Made by a program: the position numbers and the translations under genes | In this document: positions 21,810-32,975 of the stretch, in pieces | Position numbering within the stretch: the first letter of the stretch is position 1 | Layout of the letters: every line of letters begins with the position of its first letter | NCBI GenBank assembly: GCA_026120185.1 | Contig: JANUWF010001059.1 | Span: 1,161,001 to 1,225,000, forward strand | DNA length: 64,000 nt | From: Voacanga thouarsii | Lineage: Eukaryota; Streptophyta; Magnoliopsida; Gentianales; Apocynaceae | Direction of reading: 5' to 3' | Notes under the pieces: generated by a model | What the model was told of the DNA's origin: nothing | Seen by the model: the letters and a program-made list of their open reading frames with translations, nothing else | Database searches by the model: none

Positions 21810-21862
21810 AAGCAACTTTGGATATTTTTGTCTCATCCAGTCCTTCGTTTCCCAAGTAAGGT
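21810..21862 (-). pseudogene. Chromodomain C-terminal scrap, inverted
   Basis: The minus strand encodes TWETKDWMRQKYPKLL, matching the last helix of the T-K chromodomain (WETKEWLRRKYPGML). Its orientation is opposite to the adjoining polypurine tract and LTR T-L, so a rearrangement junction lies at about 21862. Confidence 0.75.
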
Positions 21863-21898
21863 CTTGAATTTCGGGACGAAATTCTTTTAAGGGGAGAA
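21863..21898 (+). other. Tekay 3' untranslated end and polypurine tract before T-L
   Basis: Plus strand AATTTCGGGACGAAATTC then TTTTAAGGGGAGAA, as in T-K, directly before LTR start TGTGATACCCCG. Confidence 0.8.
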
Positions 21899-22198
21899 TG
21901 TGATACCCCGTTTTAACCCAGCCCTAAGTACATAGGAATTAAGGGCATTACATGGCGTCTTGCATGTGCACATAGATTTTTAAAACATTTATTGATGTGT
22001 TTGAGAGCCATGTGTATATACATATATGTGCTTATTAATTCTTATGTTTATTGGTGTGTGAGTTCTCTTAGTGAACTTCTGACGCCCCTTTTGTTGAGTG
22101 AGATGGGTTTATTTAAGTTCAGAATTTATATTAGCATAAGAGATGCTTAGGATAAAGGTGAAGGAAATTTTATTAGTATTATAGACACAAGGACCATT

Positions 22199-22253
22199 AT
22201 GGTCCAGTGGTTAAGGCTTGGGGATTATGTCTTGTTGACTCGAGTTCGAAGCC
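22199..22253 (+). other. tRNA-like segment (T-L), best preserved
   Basis: A box TGGTCCAGTGG (22200) and B box AGTTCGAAGCC (22243), both fitting the pol III consensus, 43 nt apart. TTAAGGC after the A box resembles a D arm. Only the acceptor stem is unclear. Confidence 0.75.
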
Positions 22254-24935
22254 TAACTCCAACAAAATTGTGCCCTTCTTCCTCTTTTCTTCCGTGGCAA
22301 AAAAACAGTCGTAGTGCTACCCTTTTTAAGGGATAAATTCCTTCAAATTATTTCTTTTGTTATTAGAATGGATTGTAGTAAAATTTATTTATTTATTTAT
22401 CTTTTAAAATTTTACCAAAATTATCTTTTATCTTTTCCAAAAGATTTGCTTAGATAATTCTTCCTGGAATCTAATATATATATATATGAGACCAAAATTT
22501 AGTGTAGAATAATTGTATTTTACTTATTTTGAATTTTTAAATGATTTTATCTTGTGATTTAAAATTTTTAAGACAATTATTTAAGCTATATTTCAACTAC
22601 CCATTTAATATATTTCTCTACCCTAGCTGACACTTAGGGATTATTTGGCTAAAATTATGTTTTGAAGAATAATATAGTGATGTTATATTAATTGGATGGA
22701 TAGACTAGTGTTATTTGAAAACCTTTGAAGATAATAGCTCTTTTATCTTTTGTAAATTATTAAATTATCTACTCCAAAATTTATTTCACCTATTTTGTTT
22801 TTAATTTTCTGGAAACCCCCAGCCTATCTACCTCCATTTTGAGGATTCAATCCCTACAATATTTTGAAGATAAAAATCGGAATTTTCTTTCATGATAATA
22901 TCCTCCAGCATCAAAGTAATTTCCAATATTTATTAGCTAACAATTATCTATATAATTAGATTTCTGTGCTAAAATACATCAAGAGCATCCTAGTTATTCT
23001 AGGAATTATGGCAGCCTAAAGAAGGGGAAATCCAGTTGCTATTTGGAGATAAATTCTCCTAATATCTTGTATTTTAAATACTATAGTTATTTAGCTACGA
23101 AAATTCAAATTTCTTTTTAATTTTCTTTTACCAATTTCAAATTATCTTTTATAAAAATCTCTTTACTACTTATTTGAAGAAAACCCTAGCTATCCTAGGA
23201 TTTTAGCCAGCAATATTGGAAGTGTAGGACTTCTTCAATGTAGTAATTTCAAAATTTTAGATTCATTGGAATGATAATACAACTTTTCATCCTCTTATTT
23301 ATCATCTATTATTTTTAATAAAACCAGAACTTTCTTCTTCATCTTTTTCCCTATCTTTGTTTTGAAATTTCCACCAATATTCCTCTTCTCTATTTAGGCC
23401 ACGACTTAGGGAGTGTTTAAATTACACTTAAACACTTATAGATAGCTGAAAAATCATAACCAAATATTCAACATGTTTATCTCTTATGAAAACCATGATT
23501 TTCATTTTATTCAATAAAACTTTCTTTTCCTTTTTCTTTTTCAACGGTTCAGTTTTCCTACCCTATCCTCCACCAAAACCAACCGACAACAATAGGAAAC
23601 TTCAGTGATTTCAACCACCATTACAAGAAGTTTAAGACTTCTTCAAATTAACCATTTCAAATTTTAGATTTTGCTGAAGAAAGCATACAGCTGTTATCCT
23701 TTAGAACTTTATTTATTTCCCTTTAGGGATTTTTCTTTAGTGCAACCAAAAAATTCTAGCAATTGTTGAAGCATTATCTACCATTTGAGAGGTTGTTTAG
23801 AGCTGTACAAATGCTTGGAAATAGCTGAAAATTTTATCATCTATTCTGTAATTTTTCTTCCATGCAAATCAGAAAATTTTTACCAAGTAGCACTCTGGGC
23901 TTCCTTGTGAATGGCGGCCACCCAAGCTTTTTCCCTTCTCATAATCAGCCGACAGCAAGTCCGGCACAAGCTAAAGAATATTTTTCTTTTCTCCATCATA
24001 TTGACCAAAAAACATAGCCAGTATAAGATAGATCTCCCATCCTCATAAAACTCTAGTCCATATCTTTCTATATTGAATAAAATATTGGTTAACTTATCAC
24101 TTCCTGTAAAGCCTTGAATTTCAGTGACTTCAGCCATATTACGTCATCAAATAAACTTAGCCGATGCTAGCACCAAAATTTTGATCACAGACTTTCGGTC
24201 AGCAAGCCTTTAGAACAACCACTGCCATTTTCTTTTGTTAGCAGCCAAGAGTAAAGGAGTAAACTCAAATGAGTTCTCTCAAGAATTAACTACTGTGTCT
24301 TTTGACAATAATATCTATTTGGAAGCTATTTGACATCACACCAAGATTAATCCCGCTAGCATTCAAGTTTCGGAAGGCATACTTACACATACACAGCTTA
24401 AAAGGTTTTCCCAGTTGCACCAAATTCTAGCAGCCACTTCAGCCAAAACTCACGCATGAAAGACAACAAAATCGAGACAAGTGTTGAATGCCTAATGCAC
24501 TCACATTCTCTATCCTTCTCAGCTTATGTCTTCCCAAAATACTAGAAACATCAAGTAGAATTCTTGACCCCTTTCAAACATTGTTTTTTATCATACCCAA
24601 TTAGAGAAACCGAACTTACACATAATATTCTTGGCATTTGCAAGTCTCCTACAAGGTAAACTATGTCCTCTATTCTAAATTCTCTTTTCCTTTCCCTAGC
24701 TTTTCTATCAACCGAATCATAAAGCTGATTTTCTCCATTTTCCTTGCAACCACACCGAAGTTCTAGAAGTCCTAAGAAAGTCTTTTTCTTCTCATTCCCT
24801 CAATGAGCTCAACTTGATTATCAAAGGAGTTACCTTTTAGATCTCCACAATTGCTTATCACTAAGAAATAATAGGTTATGTTTGAAAAAGAAGATCAGAG
24901 CGGTTGATATTACTTTTCTGACTGAAATACTTCAA

Positions 24936-25752
24936 GTAAGTCCCTGCATAACTGTTTTGATATATGAAACTCTTGTTTGTAAGTCACATGTTGTAATGCT
25001 ATTGAATTGCTACTATTGAGTTGTGATTATTTGGGTTGCGTACGTGGTCATTTACACTCTCAATGGTTTTATCAAGTCACGACTTTAATCAAACGCTATT
25101 TCCTTTTTTATCTACTAAACATTTTGCTAGCACTTTATATAGAAACCATGTTTTGTAAAGCCAAGATATTTAAAGTTTGTGAATAAGAGATTGGCTATTG
25201 AACATGTTAATGAATATTGAGTACTCAATAGAGGTAGGCTACTAGTACTAGTCTTGGAAGGTTAGAGTGAGTCTTTTGGCAAGAGGCCACCTCCAGAAGA
25301 TAAGCTCTGCTTGAAAATGTGATAGTACTAGTTAGTCAGGTCAATCCGAGCTAGCAAGTTGGTCCAGGTAGACTATTTTTTGGGTTGAATAACCAATGTG
25401 TTGGGTGTAAAGATGGAAGAGTATCTCACCCTAGTGGGCAGATCTCCCACTGCCCGGTGTTGAACGATTACACTGGAAAGTTGTCAGGATGGAATTCATG
25501 ATATAGAAATTTTGTGATTGAATCACCTAATCCCTTATGATTTTGTTATATTAATGAGTGGATGGTTTTCTAGGAATTATTTTGGTTGCAATCTATGTTG
25601 TTCTACTCAATGACTGATTATTGATGAATTTGACCTACAAACACATTTTGGAGTTGTTCTAAACTTGCACACACAAAAATGTTTAAAGTGTCATGTGCAC
25701 ACATGGGACTTACTGAAATGTCAATCTCACACCGTTTGTATTATGTTTTCAG
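24936..25752 (+). other. Candidate conserved LTR intron in T-L
   Basis: Donor CAA|GTAAGT at 24936; acceptor ATGTTTTCAG ending 25752 (817 bp). Palindrome TTGAGTACTCAA at 25217-25228. Confidence 0.45.
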
Positions 25753-26012
25753 GGGAGTATTATTCTGAGCAGGTTGGACATCTTAGAGACTGAAGTTTAT
25801 TTGATTCTACTTGTATATTTCATTTTGAGAGACAGTTGTTATTATTCATTTTTAGTTTTTAGACTTTTATAAATTTTACTTCGGTTGTAATAATTTATTT
25901 AGTTTCTTTTGCTTAGAAATTTTTCTTTTTTACCTCGTTATAAAGACCCCTGGTCATTTAGACAGGGTGACATCCCCGCCCTTTGTAGGTACATAGGTAG
26001 AAGGGTGTTACA

Positions 26013-26470
26013 AGTTCTTTTGAAGATAATTTGTTTAGAAAATCTATAAATACATGTCCTAGCCTTCTACGCCAAAGATAGCTATCATTATCATTTACAG
26101 AGAAGCATCTAATGTCATAAGCTACAAGATCATCAAGATAGAGGACATAAACATTTCTAATACAATTAGCAACAAAAATAGTTTCATTGCTGGAACTATT
26201 TATGATAATGCAAGAATCTTTTTCAAACACAACTTTGCATCTATTATCGCATAGTTGGCTGATACTAAGAACATTATACTTTAATTCATCAATTAATAGC
26301 ACTTGCTTGATAATAGTTGAAGTTCCCTTACCAATATTACCTATGCCAAGAATTTTTCCTTTCTTTTTGTCTTCAAAAATGACAAATCCATCGTTTGTAG
26401 CTTGAATATTTTCAGTAGTCTGGCATTTTCGATCATACACCTAGAGTATCCACTATCTAAAAAACCATTT
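26013..26470 (-). pseudogene. SIRE protease and pre-integrase region (broken)
   Basis: Around 26465-26440 the minus strand has the copia protease word FLDSG with a run of six T that shifts the frame by one base. From 26440: an open stretch with GKILGIGNIGKG, LLIDELKYNVLSISQLCD and WRRRLGHVF, the GAG-pre-integrase motif. It ends at KLSSKEL where T-L interrupts; the frame resumes at 21358 on the far side of the block. Confidence 0.85.
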
Positions 26471-26577
26471 TATGGAGCTCACTTTGTCCAACGAATATTC
26501 CTATACAAGAGATGAAAGAGTGACTTTTGGTACCTATACCTTCTTGGGTCCATGGGGATGATGGTTCCTTTTACCCT

Positions 26578-28252
26578 TCAAATAGTTTTCATACCAGATT
26601 GCACATTTTTCTTAACATGACACTTAGATTCTTTGTGTCCAAATTTTCCACAATAGGTGCAACAGCTATGTGTCACATTAAATGATGTAGCTTTTACAAA
26701 GAAAGATTTGTAATTTGTAGCCTTGGTCTCATCCCTATAGCTTAGACCATTCTGGTTTTTGGATGTGTGTTGTGCATTAAGCAATTTTTCTAGATTGTTT
26801 TTCCTATTTGTAAATTTTTCAATACAAGTGGTAAGATCATTGACTCTAATTTTCATCTTATCAATGTTGCTAGCCATGATTTCAAGAGAGTAAATTTTAT
26901 CACACAAGCATTTATTTTCTATAGATATATGATGCAAATAAGTAATGATAACATTTGTTCAATATCTGAACACATATATGAGTCAAGTAAGACTTCATTC
27001 TTATTGAATAGCTTTGCATTTTTCATTCAATAAGGAATTAACTTTTATCTTCATTTCTTTATTTCATCTAGATAGTTTCTTCAATTCATGAAACATGTGA
27101 AAAGTAGTTCACTAGGATTATCATGCTTTTCACAATCAGAAACAACAATTCAGTTATTAAATCTGGAGAGGCTAGATTTACTGCATCCTCCAAAGCCACA
27201 AAGCAGATGTTTGCTTTTTCATTTTCTGAATCGTAGCTTTCTTCAGTCTAAGATTCTTCTTGATCCCATGTTTCGATCAATCATTTTCCTTTCTTTTACT
27301 TGGTGTCGTTCTTTTTCTTTCTAAATTGCTTGATTTTCTTTTCTCTGGCCATTGGACAATTAACAATGAAATGCTTCATGCTTTTGCACTCTAAGCATTG
27401 AGGTTTGAAAGACGAGGCTTGTCCTTTCTTTTTTATAGGCTTCTTGCCCTTTTTAAAATTACTCTTTTTGAACATTTTTCTGAATTTTTTAGCGACCATA
27501 GCCAGTTCTTTTGTGTCTAGATCAGTGCCATCATCATAATCTGCTTGATCACTATTTAGTTCTTCATCAACTAACTTTAAGGCAGTTCCCCGTTTGCCTT
27601 TGTCATCATTATCAAAATCTTGAAACCTTTTAAGTTTCATTTCATGTGTCAAGAGAGAGGTAATTAGCTCTTCAGTAAGTAAGCTTTTTAGATTTTTTTA
27701 TTCTTTTATAGCCAAGGTTTTTGGTTGCCAACTTTTTGGCAGAGCCTCAAGCAATTTAATATTTCTCTCTGAGAGTGTAGATTTTTCCATAGGCCTTTAG
27801 ACCATTCATGATGTTTGTGAAATGAATGAACATATCAGTGATGTTCTCACTCAGTTTCATATTGAACAGTTCATAGTCTCAACCAACATTCCCAACTTTG
27901 ATTCTTTTACTTCATTTGTCCCCTCATGAGTGACCTCAAGTAGTCTCCACATTTTATGAGCTGAATCACAACCACTAACACGGTTGTATTCATTTGTATC
28001 AAGAGCACAACACAATATGTTCATTGCTTGAAAGTTTAGAGTCATTTTCGCAATGTCCTCATTATCATATTCATCACTCTGTTTTGGCACTTTTCTACCA
28101 TCAACAAATTTTGATAGGATAAATGGTCTATTTTCAATCAGATTCCATAAATCAAAATTGAGTGAGCAGACATAAATTTTTATTCCGTTTTTCCAAAATG
28201 TGTAATTACTTCCATTGAATAGAGAAGGTCTCTTATGTTGAAGACCCTTCAA
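26578..28252 (-). pseudogene. SIRE gag (broken)
   Basis: The N-terminal part (28252-27857) has RPSLFNGSNYTFWKNGIKIY, LWNLIENRPFI and EVTHEGTNEVKESK, typical of SIRE gag. A frameshift follows, then NITDMF.HF and LPKSWQPKTLAI. 27652-27296 holds zinc knuckle CLECKSMKHFIVNC flanked by basic stretches. 26937-26578 holds a second one, CTYCGKFGHKESKC. Gag forms the particle and packages RNA. At least four frame breaks. Confidence 0.88.
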
Positions 28253-28328
28253 TATAAGGCACAGTAGATGTGTTTGCCATATGGATCTTTTCTACACAAT
28301 TGTTAAATCAACAGTAGTACACACTAAT

Positions 28329-28340
28329 GTTCTGATACCA
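28329..28340 (-). other. Primer-binding site of SIRE J
   Basis: Minus-strand TGGTATCAGAAC, one base off the tRNA-iMet site, following a CCCTTTAGGGTTTT word usual at SIRE LTR ends. Confidence 0.8.
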
Positions 28341-28342
28341 AT

Positions 28343-29557
28343 TAAAAAACCCTAAAGGGGGTAAATTAGGTTTTTGGAAAACAAGAGTTGATTCAAAAAA
28401 TTTTGTTCCAAAAAAAATCTTCCAAACTGAATGACAGAAATACTTCGTGGCTTCAAGAAGGTTTTACGATTTCAAGAATGCAGCCAGAAGTCTTTTAAAT
28501 CAGCACGAAATGTTATGAAATGAAGATGGGTAGTTGAGATCTTAAATGACAGGTTTAAATTAGAATTAGAAGATCATAAATGACTCACTAATTTTTAGCA
28601 AAAAGGAATAGAGCATTTAAGATGAAAGAATCAGTGAAGAAATTTAAGCAAGTAAGGCACAAAGTAAAACTCAGTGATTTATAGTGGTCCGATCCTCAAA
28701 AGATCTATATCCACTACCTTAAGTTCTTACCTAAGGATTTCAACAAAATTCACTAAAACCTTTTTCCCAACTTAATGGTGATAGGTGACACCAATCTTAC
28801 ACAAGAGAATTACCAACCTTGGTTTTACACCCAACCTCTTTAATCACAATAATCAAGGCTTTACGTTCTCAACCTTGATACAAGTTAGAATGAAGGAATG
28901 TTTACAAAAATAGATCACAAGTTTGACCAGATTGCGAATAGATGAGCACCAACACCTTTTACCTTTTGAACAATTTAATTTCACTTTTGAAGCATAAATA
29001 AAAAGAGAGATTTTTGTATTCTAAAGTGTAAGAGTGTTTTTGAGAAAGATAGTACAAAAATCTACTTTAAAATCGAGTTTTGAAAGCTTTTATAGGAGCA
29101 AAAATAAGGCAGTAACGGCTAGTTTTTCGCTGTCAGATTTTCTAAAGTTTTGGATTCAAGGATCGAAAGAGGGTGCATCTAAAAGGTGAGTCCAAAATGG
29201 CACTTTCTTAGGCAGAAATATTTTGACACTGTTCCAGAGTTTTGGACGAAGCTTTTGGATATAAAGTCCATCCAAACTACTCAATCCAAACATTTTAAAG
29301 CTTACTCTTTGAAATCATTTTATTTGTGTGCTTCTAGGTAGAAATAAACTGAATTATAAGGTAAAGAAGACATAGGAATTTACACATAATACCTTTGACA
29401 ATCGATTCCTAGTCTAAAGTTCTTTCACAAGGACTTCATGATTTTGCAAGCTCTTGAATTGAAAATATACTTGATTTGGATTCCATTTCTCAAGGGTTGC
29501 TTAGCAGTCTCATTTGCATGCCTTTGGAAGAATTGGGGTCAAACATGTCCTATCACA
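28343..29557 (-). repeat. 5' LTR of SIRE J (about 1.2 kb)
   Basis: The inner end is fixed by the PBS. The outer end is taken as TGTGATAGGACATG (minus) at 29557; 29555 is the alternative. The matching 3' LTR is missing, so the outer boundary rests on the TG start alone. Words TTTTGGAT / ATCCAAA recur at 29140-29310. Confidence 0.6.
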
Positions 29558-29624
29558 TACAAGTCATACAAGTTAGTCATCATCAATATTTTTCATAAGT
29601 CAAAATACAGGAAAATACCCTTAG

Positions 29625-29885
29625 GGCTAACAATGGCTAGTACCAGAGATTTATCAAAAGATTCTCAACACTTGCATCCCCGATAACTCAATTGCTACAA
29701 AAGGATATGCCATTTGTGTGGAACGAAAACTGTGAGAAGAGCTTCCATGAACTTCAAAGGAGACTTATGATGACACTTGTGTTAAACTTGCCAAAAAAAG
29801 GAAAACCCTACTCATTGTATACAAATGCATCAAAAGAATGATTAGGAGCAGTGCTAATGCAAAAAGCAAAGCTATAGCTTATGCA
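29625..29885 (+). pseudogene. Gypsy RT/RNase H junction fragment
   Basis: Plus-strand reading gives FIKRFSTLASPITQLLQKD, then PFVWNENCEKSFHELQRRL, VLNLPKKGKPYSLYTNAS and LGAVLMQK: the end of gypsy RT and the start of RNase H, whose YSDAS motif is degraded to YTNAS. Two stops are present. About 85 codons survive, cut off at both ends; which gypsy clade is not clear. Nothing recognisable lies in 29558-29624. Confidence 0.8.
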
Positions 29886-29889
29886 TCAT

Positions 29890-30464
29890 GGAATTTTGTT
29901 ATTAATTTATGTAATTAATTAATTGAAGAATTAATATCTTAAAAAAAGATTAATCAATTGGGAGTAAATTAAGAATGAAATTAGGGATTTTAACTTAGAG
30001 GATAAATAAGGGTTAGTCCACTTTTACAAAAATGAGGGATTTATCGCCAAGAAAGGCCTCTAAAATCAATTGCTCAAAGTAATCTTATCAATGGTAAGTT
30101 TCTTAATTTGATTGCATAGCATGTGTCTAAGAACTTGGTAATTTCTTAATTGGTCTTGAAGTTTCTATTTTTGTTTGTTTTCTATTTTGATTCTTTATTT
30201 CTTAATTTGATTAAGAGTAGAATTTAGTAGTTTCCAAATTTAATTTCCCACCATTTATTTGTATATAATACATTATTAGAACTAATTCGGTGAAGTATTT
30301 ACAAGAAGATTTCACAAGAATAAATATGATTATTTTTCTTATAGAGTCCACTTCGCTTGTTCCTTGAGGGATCGACATCTTAATTTCTACTATGCTAAAA
30401 TTTATTTGTGTATGACGACTACATTTTTAAAGACCCATATTTTTAATGTCATAAACTTCACACA
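29890..30464 (+). repeat. 5' LTR of element I (truncated)
   Basis: Aligns with 32370-32975 over its whole length (for example AATCAATTGGGAGTAAATTAA and AGGGTTAGTCCACTTTT in both). It ends CTTCACACA before the primer site; about 250 bp are lost at the left. Confidence 0.8.
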
Positions 30465-30473
30465 ATAAATTTT

Positions 30474-30490
30474 TGGCATTGTTATCGAGG
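30474..30490 (+). other. Degraded tRNA-Asp primer-binding site
   Basis: TGGCATTGTTATCGAGG compared with the usual Athila/Tat site TGGCGCCGTTGCCGGGG. All five differences are transitions (three C-to-T, two G-to-A), as expected from methylcytosine decay on either strand. Confidence 0.72.
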
Positions 30491-30969
30491 AACAAAATAA
30501 AACCTTGATCTTCTTCTTTTTTGATTGATTCTTGTGATACTTGATTTTAATTAGTTCTCTTGGTGCCAAAAATTTTTCTTTTTACTTTTTGACTTTTTCT
30601 TTTGTTTTGGAAGTTGCTCATCTCATTTATGAATTTAAGGAATATTAAGAAAGTGGACAAAGGAGAGAACACCAAGGTGCTTAAATCAAATTCTAAGAAA
30701 CTAAAATTTGTAAAAAAGTAGCTCACCTGGAGTGCATATCTTCTCCAAAATCTTCTTTTTTTTTTTTTTTTTTTTTTTTTTGCAATTGATGAACAAATAG
30801 AGGAACAAATTGGTAAAATCTTTCTACTCTTGATTCTATAATGGATGCTAATTGCTCTCTTAAAGAACTTACTACCCTTACCTTCAATGATCATCCTTTA
30901 TATATTTTCTTTCCAAAAGTTACAACTTTTTTCAAATTGTATTCTTGGCTCATTTAACTTTTGCCATCT

Positions 30970-32095
30970 TTTCATAGGTTAGCAAGAGAGGATCCACATA
31001 GGCACTTGAAAGAATTTCATGTTATATGCTCTAATATGAAACCGAATGGAATTTAAGATGAGGTCATTAAACTACGTATATTCCCATTTAGTTTTGCATG
31101 GTGGGGCTAAATATTGTTTATATAACTTGCCTATGGATCCCATTAACAATTGGTTAAGTCGGCAAAGGCATTTTCTTGATAAATATTTTCTGGCATCTAG
31201 ATCTACATCAATTAGGAAAGAAATATGTGACATTAGACAATTGCATGGAGAATCTTTATATGAGTACTAGAAAAGACTCAAAAGACTTTATGCTAGTTGC
31301 CTGCATCACCAAATCAGTGATCAATTGCTCATTTAATATTTTATGAATGTTTGCTTCCTCATGATAGATCTATGATTAATACAGCTAACAATAGTGCTCC
31401 TATGAACAAAATTCCACAAGCCACTAGGAGCTTAATTTCTAATATGGCAGCTAACACACAATCTTTTAGTACTAGGAATGACTCCATTTGGAAAGTAGGG
31501 AAATAGGCATAAGTTCTTTACTGGATAAGGTTGACAAACTAACTAATTTTAATTGGAAAGATGCTAGGAACCAACTTACAAATTAGGGTATGTAATGTGT
31601 GCAATTCTTTTAATTATATGAGTGAGGCATGTCCTAATACTGGTGTGAATGAACAAGTGAATGCTATAGAGTTCCCAAATTAACTCTCTATAAAATATAA
31701 TCCCTATTCTAACACTTACAATTAGGGATAGTGAGATCACCCAAACTTTAGGTGGGGAAACCAAAAAGGGAGGCCACAAAAATTTTCAAACAACCTTTGA
31801 AATACACCACTTTAGCAACACCACTCCAATGGCATACCTTTGGAAGATATGGTCATGTCTCTTACATCTACCTCCCTAATATTTCAAAAAAAGACCAAGT
31901 TTAACATCCAAAATTTAGAGAACCAAATGCAAAAATTGGCAATGAATATAAGTCAAATTAAGGCACAACAAAACAAACTTCCTTCCTAACCTCTTTACTC
32001 TAGGGACCATACTAATGCCTAAATCTTTTGAGGGTAACCCTGGGAACCATGCTAATACCTAAATCATTTGAAGGTAATAGAGTAAGTTCATTAGA
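30970..32095 (+). pseudogene. Athila-type gag (broken)
   Basis: LAREDPHRHLKEFH and EVIKLRIFPFSF start the capsid-like region (30978-31100). Then NNWLSRQRHFLDKYFLASR and IRKEICDIRQLHGESLYEY to 31268, a stop, and further in shifted frames HHQISDQLLI, LISNMA and a zinc-knuckle-like VCNVCNSFNYMSEACP near 31590. The C-terminal part has IQNLENQMQKLAMNISQI. This motif order is the Athila gag signature. Many stops. A run of about 25 T lies just upstream (30756-30781). Confidence 0.85.
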
Positions 32096-32120
32096 AAGTT
32101 GGCCTTAAGGAGAAGTAAGT

Positions 32121-32975
32121 TGAGTATAATTCATGTTTATCAATTGTATTGAGTTATTTTTATATGACTAACAACCTTTTAATTCACATAATTGCATTGT
32201 TAAGATAGTTGATCTCTGATTGATTTGTCTAAGTAGCATCTATTACTTAGTTGGGTTTCGAGGCTAATTGACTAAACTAGGTTATAAGAAATTGTGTAGT
32301 GTTCAAATTGCATATTTTCAAGGTTAATTGGGTGTGTAATTTGATATTAGTAATGTCTTGTACGCTTAATAATTTTGTTCTTGATTTATGATAATTGATT
32401 AATTTAAGTATTAGTGTCTTGAAGAAAAGGCTAATCAATTGGGAGTAAATTAAGAATGAAGTTAGGGATTTTAACTTATAGAATAACTAAGGGTTAGTCC
32501 ACTTTTGCAAGGATGAGAGATTTAATTCTCTAAGAAAAATCCCCAAAACCAATTGTTCAAAGTAATCTTGTTAATGATAAGTTTTTTATTTTAATGGTAT
32601 AGTATGTGTCTAAAACTTGGTAATTTCTTAATTGGTCTTGAAATTTCTATTTTTGTTTGTTTCCTTTTTTATTTTTTTTTCTTAATTTCTTTAGGAGTAG
32701 AATTTAGTAGTTTCCAAATTTTATTTTCCCTTATTTATTTGTATATACTTGTGCATAATATATCATTAGAACTAATTAAGTATTTACAAGAAAATTTCAC
32801 AAGAATAAAGATGATTGTTTTTCTTATTGAGTATACTTCTCTTATTTTTTGAGAGATTGATACCTTACTTGCCACTATGCTATACTATATATTTAAGAAT
32901 AAGGTTTAAAATTTGTTAGTGTTTGACGACTATATTTTTAAAGAACCATATTATTCACATCATAAACTCCACACA
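32121..32975 (+). repeat. 3' LTR of element I (about 855 bp)
   Basis: Follows purine-rich AAGGAGAAGTAAG (32107-32119) and ends CTCCACACA. The start TGAGTATAATTC is set by the tract; the 5' copy does not reach this far for comparison. Confidence 0.65.

Larger units (their letters stand above)
21899..26012 (+). repeat. LTR T-L of a Tekay-type element (4,114 bp)
   Basis: Starts TGTGATACCCCG after the PPT and ends AGGGTGTTACA. It sits inside the SIRE gene at the protease/integrase boundary. Flanks show SIRE sequence on both sides (GAACT on one, AGTTAAAG on the other, minus strand), but the left edge is deleted, so no full duplication remains. It is diverged from T-A to T-D but holds the same tRNA-like segment, intron signals and palindrome. 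No ORF of note over 4 kb. Confidence 0.88.
11266..29557 (-). mobile_element. SIRE-type Ty1/copia retrotransposon J (5' LTR to env-like ORF, 3' LTR lost)
   Basis: Minus-strand order: LTR 29557-28343, PBS, gag 28252-26578, protease/pre-integrase about 26470-26013, integrase 21358-20387, RT 14331-13237, RNase H 13197-12680, env-like 12300-11266. That gene order (PR-IN-RT-RH), the large gag with two zinc knuckles and the extra ORF after pol fit SIRE. It is broken by E1 and by the T-L block, and its 3' end is replaced by T-K. Many frameshifts and stops make it inactive. Confidence 0.85.
29890..32975 (+). mobile_element. Athila/Tat-type gypsy element I, deleted
   Basis: Related LTR sequences at 29890-30464 (5' part missing) and 32121-32975, a tRNA-Asp-type primer site and an Athila-style gag between them. 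The internal region is only 1.66 kb with no pol, so the copy is non-autonomous. The left edge is cut at the gypsy RT scrap. Confidence 0.78.

Noticed and set aside
21899..26012. Host gene within the 4.1-kb T-L stretch (for example the minus ORF at 23880-24137)
   Set aside because: No domain, and the whole stretch has LTR ends and family-T blocks.
26013..26017. Target duplication for T-L
   Set aside because: The right flank reads AGTTC but the left flank ends AACTAG before the TRIM; the left edge is deleted, so no duplication can be claimed.
31576..31779. Minus-strand ORF over the Athila-type gag
   Set aside because: Shadow of the plus-strand gag zinc-knuckle region.
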